The position numbers and the translations under genes are program-made. 64,000 nucleotides of DNA from NCBI RefSeq assembly GCF_015277775.1, contig NZ_CP063849.1, positions 7,765,501 to 7,829,500 of the forward strand, given 5' to 3'. This DNA comes from Paludibaculum fermentans. GTDB lineage: Bacteria; Acidobacteriota; Terriglobia; Bryobacterales; Bryobacteraceae. Below the pieces are notes generated by a model. It had not been told where the DNA came from and did no database searches. It saw nothing but the letters and a program-made list of their open reading frames with translations. This document shows, piece after piece, positions 16,992 through 25,908 of the stretch (positions are counted from its first letter, which is position 1; the number at the start of each line of letters is the position of its first letter).

Positions 16992-17683
16992 GCCTTGCGC
17001 ACGGACCGGGCGCGCCAGGCGCCGGCGGCGCCGGCCAACACCATCAGGCTCCAGGTCGAAGGCTCGGGCACCGAGGACGGAGACGCGGTCTGCAGATTCG
17101 GTCCAAGCCAGCCCTGGTTGATCCCGCCGCTGACGGCATCCGGCATGGCGAACGCGCCTGCGCCGGAGCGCGCACGGGCTGCCTCCCAACTGGCGCCGCT
17201 CATGAACGTCGTGGCCGAATTGCCCCGGAAGGGGTCCGTCGCGCCGCTCTGGTTGTAGAAGCCGAGAACATACGAGCCCGCGGTCAGGTCAAACGGCGTC
17301 GCGACATTGCTGAACAACCAGCGGCCGGCGGTGGAAGCGGAGGCGACCACCTTGCTGGAGTTGTCGACCGTAGCCGAGCCCAGCAGGCTGCCCCCCAGCG
17401 TGAACACACCCACGGAATGAGCGCCGGCCAGGCCGTCGGCACCCTCATCCCACAATCCCAGCGAACCCACCGTGATCGTCTGTGTGAGGCTGAAACGGAG
17501 ACCCCAATTCCCGTTGAACCCCGCGAAGGGCGAGCCGCTACCCGATGAGTTGATGTCGTACAACATGGCCCCAAAGCCCGAGGAGGCGCCCATCGTCAAC
17601 ATCGCCAAAACCAGCAGCGGCCTGACCCAGCAAGGCGCCGTCCGCGGCCGGGCGGCGCGATATTCGATATTGCTCAATTGCAT
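16970..17683 (-). CDS. PEP-CTERM-anchored secreted protein with DUF4082-like domain
   Basis: A 237-residue protein with an N-terminal signal peptide (LLVLAMLTMGASSGFGA) and a C-terminal sorting signal: VPEPSTWSLMVLAGAAGAW followed by a basic WRARSVRK cluster, the PEP-CTERM pattern processed by exosortase. The body (residues 38-195) is beta-rich and aromatic/Gly-rich (GLWDEGADGLAGAHSVGVFTLGG, split here as a description of the repeatedly Gly-containing strands), resembling DUF4082/PEP-CTERM surface proteins. An AAAGGT site precedes the ATG, and a CTCTA-GA-TAGAG palindrome lies at about 17705-17716 upstream. It converges on the sigma factor gene and is divergent from the kinase, so it may be a target of that regulatory pair. 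Confidence 0.87.
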   Translation of the reverse strand: MQLSNIEYRAARPRTAPCWVRPLLVLAMLTMGASSGFGAMLYDINSSGSGSPFAGFNGNWGLRFSLTQTITVGSLGLWDEGADGLAGAHSVGVFTLGGSLLGSATVDNSSKVVASASTAGRWLFSNVATPFDLTAGSYVLGFYNQSGATDPFRGNSATTFMSGASWEAARARSGAGAFAMPDAVSGGINQGWLGPNLQTASPSSVPEPSTWSLMVLAGAAGAWRARSVRKAQRSARS

Positions 17684-17848
17684 CTTTGACCTTTACTTTC
17701 GGTTCTCTAGATAGAGGATTAAACTCAGCCCGGACTGCACCGGCCCGGGTGGTTCATCAGGACTCTCGAAATCCGCAGAAAAACTACGCCAAAAAAGATA
17801 CAACGCCAGTGACCGTCGTTATGTGCGTACTGGTACTGAACTTACGGG

Positions 17849-17900
17849 AATAGCTGGGGAGCGCAAATGGTTCCCGAAGAGGTTCTTCGGCAATAGCTGG
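17849..17900. promoter_or_regulatory. Palindrome framed by direct repeats upstream of the kinase
   Basis: A perfect CCGAAGA-GGT-TCTTCGG palindrome at 17874-17890 lies between two identical AATAGCTGG copies at 17849-17857 and 17892-17900. A TAAAAT -10-like hexamer follows at 17917-17922 and the kinase ATG is at 17945. The composite looks like an operator or structured leader. Confidence 0.4.
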
Positions 17901-17944
17901 AAACCTCGCCGGCTGCTAAAATACTTCCATTCGTTTTTCCCTTC

Positions 17945-20644
17945 ATGCCGTTCGACGGGATCAATTCACAGCGCTGGAAGAGTATTCGAGACCTGGCTGG
18001 CCGGTTGTTGGACGAGTCCGAAGGGGCCTGGGACGACATCCTGGCTGAGCAGTGCGGTGCCGATGAGGAACTGCGCCAGTCCGTACTGCATCTCGCCCGG
18101 AACTACTCGGAGTCCGGCGACCTCTTCGGCGCCGAACCCGTGCTGGGACGGCGCGCCGGACCGCAGCCTCCCGAACGCATCGGCCCCTACCGCATCGCCC
18201 GGGAGATCGGCAGCGGCGGCATGGGCAGCGTCTACCTCGCCTATCGCGACGACCAGTCGTATTACAAGCAAGTCGCCATCAAGCTGATCCCGCGCCTCGG
18301 CGGCAGAAGCCGGCAGCGGCTCTTCCAGCGCGAGCGGCAGATCCTGGCCCTGCTGGAGCACCCGCACATCACCCGTCTGCTCGACGGCGGCGAGGCCGGC
18401 GACGGCAGCCAGTATCTGGTGATGGAGTATGTCGACGGCATCCCGCTGACCGAGTACACGGCCGGCCGCCCGGCCAGGGAGATCCTGACGGTATTCCTGG
18501 ACGTCTGCGCGGCGATCCAGTATGCGCACCAGAACATGGTGGTGCACAGGGACCTCAAACCTTCCAACATCCTGGTGACCCGCGAGGGCCAGGTGAAGGT
18601 GCTCGACTTCGGTATCGCCAGATTGCTGGAACAGGGGCCAAGCCTCGATGCCGGCCAGGGCGGCATCACACAGGCCGTGATGACCCCCGCCTACGCGAGC
18701 CCCGAGCAGTTGGCGGGCCAGCCGGCCAATACCCTCAGCGACATCTACTCGCTGGGCGTGGTGCTGCACCGGTTGCTGACAGGGCAGCTGCCGCAGGGCG
18801 CCAGGCCCGCGCCAAGCCGTTGGCGGCCCACCCTGCGCGGCGATCTGGACAGCATCGTTCTGAAGATGCTGGAGGTGAATCCGGCCCACCGCTACACTTC
18901 GGTGGAGCAGTTGGCTCGCGATATCGAACGGCATCTGCGGCGCCAGCCCGTCGAGGCGCGCCAGGGCGCGGCCTGGTACCGCGCCTGGCGCTTTGTCCAG
19001 CGGCGCTGCTGGGCGGTGGCGGCCGCGGTCATGCTGCTGGCCGTACTGGGCGCGGGCGTCGCCGCGACTCTCTCCCAGAAGCGTCTGGCGGAGCGGCGGT
19101 TTGAGCAGATCAAAGGCTACGCCCGCTCCACCATGTTCGAGTATCAGGAGCGTTTGAGCGACATGCCCGGCTCCACCGCCCTGCGGGCCAAAATGGCCAG
19201 CGATGCCGTCCAGTACCTCGACCAGATCGCCGCCGGCGCGGACGGCGACGATGGCGTGCGGCGGGAAACCGCCCTGGCTTACCGCAGGGTGGGTGAGGTC
19301 CAAGGCTACGGGCGGGTGGCCAACCTGGGGGATCAGAGCAACGCTGTCGTGAACCTGGGCAAGTCGGCGGCTATCCTCGAAGACCTGCTGGCCCGCAATC
19401 CCCGGGACCCTGGCCTGCGGGTAGAGCTGTCCGTTTCCCTGGAACGCATTGCGAATGCCCTCTCGCTCTCGGGCCGGAACGGGCAGGCGCGCGTGCAGGC
19501 GGAACGCGCGATCGCGCTGCTCAGCGGGATGGATCCGGGCGGCGCCGCACAGGCCGAGTCGGCGGCGTGGCGCGCGCTGTCCGAGATCGAGGAACGCTGT
19601 GGCCGCGACCATCGGTCCATTGAAGCCGCACACCGTGCCGTCGAGCGGGTCGGGCAGGCGCCTGGCCGCCAGGGGAAGGGCTGGCGAGAAGCGCGGGCGC
19701 TGGCCCTGGGGCGGCTGGCCCGCGCGATTACATGGGGCCGGGGTCCGGATGCGGAGGCTCTGGAATCGGCACAACAGGCGGTGGCGTTGTATCCCGGCGG
19801 CCTGCCGGCCTGCGGGCGGGACAGAGCCTGCCGGTTGGGCTACCTGTTGGCGCGGGAACAGGTCGGCATGGTGCACAACTTCGCGGGCCGCGCCCAGGAG
19901 GCGATCCCCCTCTACCGGCGCCTGGAACTGGAGACTGCCGCCCTGATTCGCGGCGACCCGCACGACCGCCAGTTGCTGCGCATCCTGAAATCCGCCCAGA
20001 TGGCGCAGGGGACGTGCTATCAGTCGCTGGAGAGGACCGAGGCGTCGCTGAAGAAGCTGCGCGATTCCATTCGTACAGCCGAGCGCATTGTGGAGACCGA
20101 CTCCGCTCATCCCGAGGCGGCGTGCTCCGCCGTCCAATCCCATGCGAAGTATGCTGAGGTGCTGGTCCAGGGCACCGGGCGTATCGCCGAGGCACGGGAG
20201 CATCTCAGGACGGCGCTACGGCTGTCGGATGCGAGTTCGTCGGACAGTTTGACTTGCCTTGACTACCGCAAGGTCACGGTCATCAACCTGGCACGGGTGG
20301 CCGAGCGCTCGGGTGACTGGGCAGCGGGGATGGAATGGCGCCGGGAGACGGTTCGCACCGCGGCCCGCTATGTGGCCCTGACGCCCGGTGAGCCGCTCGG
20401 GCTGGTGATCGAAGCGGGCGCCAACTTTGAGCTGGGTCTGGGCGGACTCAACGCCGCGCAACATGGCGACGCGCTGGCGCGGCTGCGGGAGGCGCGGCAG
20501 GCGCTCGAGCACGCCAGAAGCATCTATCAGAAGCTGCAGGCGCTGGGGTGGCCGCTGAAGAACCAGTACCGTGGCTGGCCGGAACGGACGGCGGCCTTGC
20601 TGTCGGCGGTGGAAGGACACCTGCGGAGCCTGGGGCTTTCGTGA
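17945..20644 (+). CDS. Transmembrane Ser/Thr protein kinase with long helical (TPR-like) C-terminal region
   Basis: An 899-residue Hanks-type kinase. After an N-terminal helical segment (residues 1-75, typical of sigma-factor-linked kinases) the kinase domain spans about 80-340: GSGGMGSVY P-loop, VAIK Lys, HRDLKPSN catalytic loop, DFGIAR and ASPEQ. One transmembrane segment follows (about 354-377, AVAAAVMLLAVLGAGVAATL), then about 520 residues of repeated helices, TPR-like, with YxRV and ALAYRRVGEVQ units and a Cys pair CGRDRACR. It is probably membrane-bound, sensing through the extracytoplasmic helices. It is partnered with the ECF sigma factor at 16434 in a common acidobacterial arrangement. 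Confidence 0.93.
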   Translation: MPFDGINSQRWKSIRDLAGRLLDESEGAWDDILAEQCGADEELRQSVLHLARNYSESGDLFGAEPVLGRRAGPQPPERIGPYRIAREIGSGGMGSVYLAYRDDQSYYKQVAIKLIPRLGGRSRQRLFQRERQILALLEHPHITRLLDGGEAGDGSQYLVMEYVDGIPLTEYTAGRPAREILTVFLDVCAAIQYAHQNMVVHRDLKPSNILVTREGQVKVLDFGIARLLEQGPSLDAGQGGITQAVMTPAYASPEQLAGQPANTLSDIYSLGVVLHRLLTGQLPQGARPAPSRWRPTLRGDLDSIVLKMLEVNPAHRYTSVEQLARDIERHLRRQPVEARQGAAWYRAWRFVQRRCWAVAAAVMLLAVLGAGVAATLSQKRLAERRFEQIKGYARSTMFEYQERLSDMPGSTALRAKMASDAVQYLDQIAAGADGDDGVRRETALAYRRVGEVQGYGRVANLGDQSNAVVNLGKSAAILEDLLARNPRDPGLRVELSVSLERIANALSLSGRNGQARVQAERAIALLSGMDPGGAAQAESAAWRALSEIEERCGRDHRSIEAAHRAVERVGQAPGRQGKGWREARALALGRLARAITWGRGPDAEALESAQQAVALYPGGLPACGRDRACRLGYLLAREQVGMVHNFAGRAQEAIPLYRRLELETAALIRGDPHDRQLLRILKSAQMAQGTCYQSLERTEASLKKLRDSIRTAERIVETDSAHPEAACSAVQSHAKYAEVLVQGTGRIAEAREHLRTALRLSDASSSDSLTCLDYRKVTVINLARVAERSGDWAAGMEWRRETVRTAARYVALTPGEPLGLVIEAGANFELGLGGLNAAQHGDALARLREARQALEHARSIYQKLQALGWPLKNQYRGWPERTAALLSAVEGHLRSLGLS

Positions 20645-20690
20645 CGCGAACCGCGGGCCGCCATGTGCCGGCTACGTCCCTTGTCTGCCC

Positions 20691-21503
20691 TCAGTCCTCG
20701 AAGTAAAACTCGCCGCCGGCGATGATCTCCGCCGGACCCACCATGCGCAGTACGTCGCCCTCCGCCCGGAACTCCAGCGGACCGGCCAGCGTCTTCACCG
20801 TCACCGGACTCTCCACCAGGCCCCGGGCCATCGCCGCCGACACGGCCCCCGTTGACCCCGTCCCACTCGACATCGTGAATCCCGCTCCGCGCTCATAGAA
20901 CCGCACGTCCAGCGTGTGCCGGTCTTCCACCTTCACAAAGCTCACGTTCGTGCGCTTCGGAAACTGCGGGTGCCATTCGATCTCCGCTCCCAGCGCCTTC
21001 CAGTCGAAATCGAAGTCATCGACAAACAGCGCGCATTGCGGATTGCCCACCCACAGGATCGTGCATTCGCGCACGCCGTCCTTACAGGGCAGGGCGAACT
21101 TCAGGTGGCCTTCCTCGATCACCGCCGTGCCCATGTTCATCTCGAAAATGAACTTCAGCCCGTCCCGCTCCAGCAGTCGCAGTTCCTTGCGGCCGGCGCC
21201 GGTCTCAATGAGGACCTCCTCGCCCACCAGGCCCGCATCCACCAGGAACGCTGCCGCGCAACGCGTGCCATTGCCCGAAATCTCCGCCGCGCTCCCGTCG
21301 GAGTTCAGCAGCCGGATCGCCGCCGGACGCCCATTCGAAGGAGGCGATACCAGCATCCAGCCATCGGCACCGATGCCGGCATTTCGATCGCAGATCGCGA
21401 TCGAGGCCGCCACATGCCGCTCCGCCGCCGGAGCCTCGTGCGACCACGTCAGCAAAAAGTCGTTACGCGCTCCATGCGCCTTCGCAAAGGGAATTTTCGT
21501 CAT
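20691..21503 (-). CDS. dapF: Diaminopimelate epimerase-family protein with Ser in place of the second catalytic Cys
   Basis: A 270-residue pyridoxal-independent epimerase fold. It has the first active-site motif (SGNGTRCAAAF, Cys82) and the GADG, NPQCALFV and ERGAGFTM blocks of DapF, which interconverts LL- and meso-diaminopimelate for lysine and peptidoglycan synthesis. The second catalytic Cys, normally in an ACGTG motif, is Ser213 (MSSGTGS). I start at the ATG at 21503 (MTKIPFAKAHG), which overlaps the stop of the next minus-strand gene as ATGA. Either a working variant in this lineage, or a relative acting on another amino acid. The dapF name is therefore provisional. Confidence 0.8.
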   Translation of the reverse strand: MTKIPFAKAHGARNDFLLTWSHEAPAAERHVAASIAICDRNAGIGADGWMLVSPPSNGRPAAIRLLNSDGSAAEISGNGTRCAAAFLVDAGLVGEEVLIETGAGRKELRLLERDGLKFIFEMNMGTAVIEEGHLKFALPCKDGVRECTILWVGNPQCALFVDDFDFDWKALGAEIEWHPQFPKRTNVSFVKVEDRHTLDVRFYERGAGFTMSSGTGSTGAVSAAMARGLVESPVTVKTLAGPLEFRAEGDVLRMVGPAEIIAGGEFYFED

Positions 21504-23086
21504 TGGATGTGCCGCCAGATCTCGATCACCGGAGAATCCTTCGCAGTGAAGATTCTCACACACTCATACCGCCGCGGACCACGCCGCAACTTGTTCACTG
21601 CCTGCGAAACCCGGTCGCCCGAGATCGCGATCACCCACTCGTCCCACATGAAGAAGTCCGGCCGCGCCACCGCCGCCTGCCACATCGGGCCATCGCCCTC
21701 GTGCAGCGACTCCCTGATCGGGATGCCCGCCTCGCGCAGGATCCCCGTCGGATCGCCGAAGCTCATGAAGATACCTGTACCCCGCTTGTACCGAGGCTTC
21801 AGATACTCCACCGCCTCCTGCGTCCACGCCCGCCGTCCGGCCGAATTCGCCTGCGACTCCCGCCAGCAGATCCAGGTCTCCTTGCGCGGATAGCCCACCC
21901 ATGGCGCCACCGCCACGCCGATCAGGATCACCGCCGCAAACCCGCGCGCCTTCACCGGCAGCAACGCCACCAGCCCAGCCAGCCCGAGACACGCCAGGGG
22001 CAGCAGGTTCAGCCCATACCGCGTGTTGTAGTAGCTGTTCGGCCACAGGTGCGGCACGAAGATCGGTGTCCCCGACGAATACAGGCTCAGCACATAGAAC
22101 GCCGGAGTCAGCGCCAGCAGCAGCACCGCCCACCAGCCGCGCTTGATCAGCGCCGCCGCCAGGCCTGCCACGCCCACCCACGCCAGCGGCCGGCCGACAC
22201 ACAGCTCCGCCGCCGCCCGGTAATACTCCCACGCCTTGGGCCAGTCGTGGTCGCCGGGATACTTGTCCATGCCCTTGTCCAGGGCCCGCTGATAGATCGC
22301 CTTGGCCGACCACGGCCCGTTGTAGAACTCCAGCGGATTCGTATACAGGATCCGGTTGTGCAACAGCCAGTACACCGGCCCCGCGCCCGCCGCCAGGCAG
22401 AAGATGAGCGCGCTCAGCCAGCGCCTCTGGCCGCCCGCGATCAGTACATACAGCGCCACGAAGGGCAGCAGGACCCAGGCTTCATAGCGGGTCAACGTTC
22501 CGCAGCAGGCCATCAGCCCGGCCAGCAGCGCGTCCACCCACGACTGGCTGTCGTGGAAGCGCGCGCAGAAGTACAGCAACCCCGTGGCGCAGCACAACGA
22601 CAGTGGCTCCGTCATCGGAGTCGCCTGCAGGTACATCAGGTTCGGATTCAGGGCGAACGCCGCCACCGCCGTAACGGCCGCCGCGGTGGAATCGAAGATG
22701 CGCCGCACGGCCAGGAACAGGAACAGCCCGGCCAGCGTGAAGCAGAAGCCCGAGACGATGGCCCCGCCCAACCCACTGCGCCACAGCGAGTCCACCGCCA
22801 CCAGCGGCATCATCAGCACATGCGGCAGCGGCAGCCAGACCGTGCCGATCTGTTCGTAGCCGGCCGCCCGCGAATCCAGGATCCGCCGGGCAATGTTCAG
22901 GTGCGCTTCCGCATCGCCGTACCACAGGGTCCACCCCTGCGACTGGACGTACCACACCGCCACCGCGCTCCACATCGACAGGAGGGCCCATACCGCCAGG
23001 CCGCTCCACGCTGAGTGCGAGCCGCTCCGCGCCGCCTTAGAACGCGGTGAACTGGCGGAACTCTTCGAAGCGCGCTTCGATGTCAT
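21500..23086 (-). CDS. Polytopic GT-C-type (PMT/ArnT-like) glycosyltransferase, putative
   Basis: A 528-residue protein with about ten hydrophobic segments after a basic, Ser-rich N-terminus (SKRASKSSASSPRSKAARSG). A WYGDAEAHLNIARR segment in the first outer loop resembles the acidic catalytic loop of GT-C transferases that use polyprenyl-phosphate sugars. The last 110 residues form a soluble domain (FMSFGDPTGILREAG, WQAAVARPDFFMWDEW). Acceptor and sugar donor are unknown. It overlaps dapF by 4 bp and the PfkB kinase by 50 bp on the same strand, an unusually tight minus-strand cluster. Confidence 0.75.
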   Translation of the reverse strand: MTSKRASKSSASSPRSKAARSGSHSAWSGLAVWALLSMWSAVAVWYVQSQGWTLWYGDAEAHLNIARRILDSRAAGYEQIGTVWLPLPHVLMMPLVAVDSLWRSGLGGAIVSGFCFTLAGLFLFLAVRRIFDSTAAAVTAVAAFALNPNLMYLQATPMTEPLSLCCATGLLYFCARFHDSQSWVDALLAGLMACCGTLTRYEAWVLLPFVALYVLIAGGQRRWLSALIFCLAAGAGPVYWLLHNRILYTNPLEFYNGPWSAKAIYQRALDKGMDKYPGDHDWPKAWEYYRAAAELCVGRPLAWVGVAGLAAALIKRGWWAVLLLALTPAFYVLSLYSSGTPIFVPHLWPNSYYNTRYGLNLLPLACLGLAGLVALLPVKARGFAAVILIGVAVAPWVGYPRKETWICWRESQANSAGRRAWTQEAVEYLKPRYKRGTGIFMSFGDPTGILREAGIPIRESLHEGDGPMWQAAVARPDFFMWDEWVIAISGDRVSQAVNKLRRGPRRYECVRIFTAKDSPVIEIWRHIQ

Positions 23087-23948
23087 CTCTGGTCAGTGTC
23101 CGGAAGCGGTCCACGCCAAACTCTTCGCAGCAGAAGCTGCCCATCACCGAGCCATACACCACGGCCTTGGCCAGGTCCTGGTGCGAGGCGGTCTCGGCGT
23201 TCACGCCGCGCGAGGCCAGGTAGCCGATGAAGCCGCCCGCGAAGCAGTCGCCCGCGCCCGTCGGATCCTTCAACCCGTGCAGCAGGTAGCCCGGCACGCT
23301 GAAGAAGCCGTGCTCATGGAACAGCGTCGCGCCATACTCGCCGCGCTTGATCACCAGCAGCTTCGGGCCCAGCGCCCGCACCGCGGCCGCGGCTTTCTTG
23401 AGGTTGCTCTCGCCCGACAGCAGCTTCGCCTCGCTGTCGTTGATCAGCAGGAAATTCCAGCCCTTCAACGTCTCCAGCAGCTCGCCGCGGAAGTCGTTGA
23501 TCCAGAAATTCATCGTGTCGCCGCCCACCAGGCTCAGGCTGGTCATCTGGTCGCGCACGGTCTTCTGCAGCGCCGGCTGGATGTTGCCCAGCATCAGGTA
23601 AGGCTGCTGCTTCTGGCTCGCCGAGAGCTTCGGGTCGAACGTGGCGAACACGTTCAGGTCGGTGGTGAGCGTCTCGCGATCGTTCATATCGGCCGAATAG
23701 ACGCCCGCCCAGAAGAAGCTCTTGCCGGCCACGCGCTCCAGGCCGTCCAGCCCGATTCCGTGCGCTGCCAGCAGGTCAGTATCTTCCTGGGCGAAATCGT
23801 CGCCCACCACGGCGACAATCTCAGTCTTCGTGAAATAGCTCGCTGAAAGTGCGATATAAGTGCAGGCGCCGCCCAGCATACGGTCGACCTTGCCCGCGGG
23901 GGTAGTGACTCCGTCATAGGCGACGGATCCAACAACAACAAGAGACAT
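23037..23948 (-). CDS. PfkB-family carbohydrate/nucleoside kinase
   Basis: A 303-residue ribokinase-fold kinase. VVGSVAYDGVTTPAGKVDRMLGG is the family N-terminus (read in two parts as the beta-strand and GG motif), and DPTGAGDCFAGGF carries the catalytic Asp and anion hole near the C-terminus. I start at 23948 (MSLVVVGSV), where a GAGGG stretch precedes the ATG closely; an upstream in-frame ATG at 23999 adds non-homologous residues. The 3' end overlaps the start of the GT-C gene by 50 bp. The substrate is not evident. The layout is close to ribokinase-like proteins of the adenosine/inosine group. Confidence 0.88.
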   Translation of the reverse strand: MSLVVVGSVAYDGVTTPAGKVDRMLGGACTYIALSASYFTKTEIVAVVGDDFAQEDTDLLAAHGIGLDGLERVAGKSFFWAGVYSADMNDRETLTTDLNVFATFDPKLSASQKQQPYLMLGNIQPALQKTVRDQMTSLSLVGGDTMNFWINDFRGELLETLKGWNFLLINDSEAKLLSGESNLKKAAAAVRALGPKLLVIKRGEYGATLFHEHGFFSVPGYLLHGLKDPTGAGDCFAGGFIGYLASRGVNAETASHQDLAKAVVYGSVMGSFCCEEFGVDRFRTLTRDDIEARFEEFRQFTAF

Positions 23949-23998
23949 TCCCTCAATTGTAGCCGTACCCCGGGGTCCGCCCAACGCCCGAAGGTACA

Positions 23999-25162
23999 AT
24001 GGAAGCAGTAATCATGGAGACATTCCGGCGCTGGGTGCCGCTGATCACGGTCATCTGTTCCTGCCTTTTTCTGCAACGCCTGGTTGCCCTCCGCCTGATG
24101 GCCGCCCGTCCGGCCCAGGCGAATCCCAATCTTCGCCGTTTCATCAAGGCAACCCTGATCGTCACTTCCTTATGGCTGGCAGCCGGCCTGCCCATACTCA
24201 TGGAAGTCCACTTCCGCTGGATGCCGGCTGACCTCGTGGGCTTCCTGCTGGCCGCCTCCCTCTTCTGGATCTGCCTCATCGTCTCGGCCGCCATCTGGTC
24301 CGGCTGCCTGCAGCATGCCGAAACCTTCCATCCGGACCGCCGCCGTTTTCTCGCCCTGGGTGCACCCGTCGCCGCCGCGCCCCTGGCCATCGCCGGCTAC
24401 GGAGCCTATCTCGCCCGCACCTCCATGGTTCAGGAACAGGTGGACCTCCACTTGCCCAACCTCCACCCGGACCTCAACGGCCTCCGCATCGTCCAGCTCA
24501 CCGACATCCACTTCGGACCCTTCTTTGGTCCCGCCGAACTGCGCCGCGCCATCGGCATGGCGAATGAGTACAAACCCCATCTCATCTTCCTCACCGGCGA
24601 CCTCGTCACCCGCCGCGGCGACAACATGGAAGGCTGCCTCCAACTCCTGCGCGGCCTCAAGGCAGAGGCCGGCATCTATGGCTGCCATGGCAATCACGAG
24701 ATCTACGCCGAGGCCCTCGACTACGCCACCACGCAGGGCGCCCGCTACGGCTTCCACTTCCTGCGCCAGCGCGCCGCGCTGCTTCGCTTCGGCCAGGCCC
24801 GGCTCAATCTCGCCGGCTTCGACTACCAGCCGCTCCACTCGCCCTACCTGACAGGAGCCGAATCCCTCATCGTGCCCGGCGCCGCCAACCTCCTCCTGCA
24901 ACACAATCCTGACACCTTCCCTCGCGCCGCCCAGGCCGGTTTCGATGTCACACTATCCGGTCATACACATGGCGGACAGATTAACGTCGAAATCCTGCAC
25001 GAGAACCTCAGTGCGGCAAGATTCTTCACTCCTTTTGTGCGCGGGCTTTACGAGCGGGACCGAAAACTGGTATACGTGAGCTCGGGTCTTGGCACGGTTG
25101 CCATGCCCGTACGTCTGGGAGTTCCGCCGGAAGTCAGTCTGCTTCGCCTGTGCGCCACCTGA
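23999..25162 (+). CDS. Membrane-anchored metallophosphoesterase (YkuE/calcineurin-like)
   Basis: A 387-residue protein with about four N-terminal transmembrane segments (residues 9-28, 48-67, 72-96, 117-137), followed by a calcineurin-like domain. Metal ligands are visible in order: TDIHFG (D, H), TGDLVTRRGDN (GD), CHGNHE (GNHE) and SGHTHGGQ (GHTH). The soluble domain would face the cytoplasm or periplasm; relatives hydrolyse lipid headgroup phosphoesters such as UDP-diacylglucosamine. An internal ATG at 24014 is also possible. It is divergent from the PfkB kinase by 50 bp and overlaps the next phosphoesterase by 13 bp. Confidence 0.9.
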   Translation: MEAVIMETFRRWVPLITVICSCLFLQRLVALRLMAARPAQANPNLRRFIKATLIVTSLWLAAGLPILMEVHFRWMPADLVGFLLAASLFWICLIVSAAIWSGCLQHAETFHPDRRRFLALGAPVAAAPLAIAGYGAYLARTSMVQEQVDLHLPNLHPDLNGLRIVQLTDIHFGPFFGPAELRRAIGMANEYKPHLIFLTGDLVTRRGDNMEGCLQLLRGLKAEAGIYGCHGNHEIYAEALDYATTQGARYGFHFLRQRAALLRFGQARLNLAGFDYQPLHSPYLTGAESLIVPGAANLLLQHNPDTFPRAAQAGFDVTLSGHTHGGQINVEILHENLSAARFFTPFVRGLYERDRKLVYVSSGLGTVAMPVRLGVPPEVSLLRLCAT

Positions 25163-25890
25163 TTCTCAGTGACATTCATTCGAACCTCGAGGCGCTTCAC
25201 GCTGTCCTGAGGAACGCGGAAGGTGCGTACGACACCATCGTCTGCTGCGGCGACCTCGTCGGCTATAACGCCGCGCCCATTGAAGTCATTGACTGGGCCC
25301 GCAAAACGCTCTCCGCCGTGGTGCGCGGCAACCACGACACCGTCTGCTGCGGCATCGAGGATCCCCTCATGTTCAACTCGGTGGCTCGCGAAGCCGCCCT
25401 CTGGACCCTCGACGAGCTGCCGCCCGCCAGCCGTGCCTGGCTCGCCGAATTGCCCGCCGGCCCGCTCACCTTCGACGGCTTTGAAATCGCCCACGGCTCG
25501 CCCGGAGGCGAGGACGATTACCTCATCGACACGGTGGACGTCAGCGGGCTCGACCAGATCATGATGCGCAAGATCTGTTTCTTCGGCCACACCCACCTGC
25601 AGGGCGGCTGGAGCTGGCAGCGCGGCGGCATCCAGCGCCTGACGAAACCCGCCCTCAGCGAAGACGAGCGCATCATCGATCTCGACCCCGACTTCCTCTA
25701 CCTGATCAACCCCGGCTCGGTGGGCCAGCCGCGGGATGGCGACCCGAGAGCCGCGTACGCCATCTGGGATTCCGGGAATTCGCTCCTCCGCTACCGCCGC
25801 GTGAAGTACGACATCCGCGCCGCGCAGAACCGCATCCACGAAGCCGGCCTGCCTGAGTACCTGGCCGACCGCCTGGCCGCCGGCCGCTAA
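25150..25890 (+). CDS. YfcE/MJ0936-type metallophosphoesterase, GTG start
   Basis: A 246-residue single-domain phosphoesterase. Ligand motifs: SDIHSN, GDLVGYNAAP, RGNHD, FGHTH (His-x-His) and the C-terminal NPGSVGQPRDGDPRAAYA, which is the signature of the YfcE-type family. The GTG at 25150 gives MRHLILSDIHSN, the normal N-terminus, and overlaps the upstream gene by 13 bp, so the two are translationally coupled. Likely a cytoplasmic phosphodiesterase or phosphatase with undetermined substrate. Confidence 0.9.
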   Translation: MRHLILSDIHSNLEALHAVLRNAEGAYDTIVCCGDLVGYNAAPIEVIDWARKTLSAVVRGNHDTVCCGIEDPLMFNSVAREAALWTLDELPPASRAWLAELPAGPLTFDGFEIAHGSPGGEDDYLIDTVDVSGLDQIMMRKICFFGHTHLQGGWSWQRGGIQRLTKPALSEDERIIDLDPDFLYLINPGSVGQPRDGDPRAAYAIWDSGNSLLRYRRVKYDIRAAQNRIHEAGLPEYLADRLAAGR

Positions 25891-25908
25891 GGTTGGCGCA
25901 GGCGTCTT

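Noticed and set aside
17966-20203. 745-codon minus-strand open frame inside the kinase
   Set aside because: Antisense shadow; kinase motifs are unequivocal on the plus strand.
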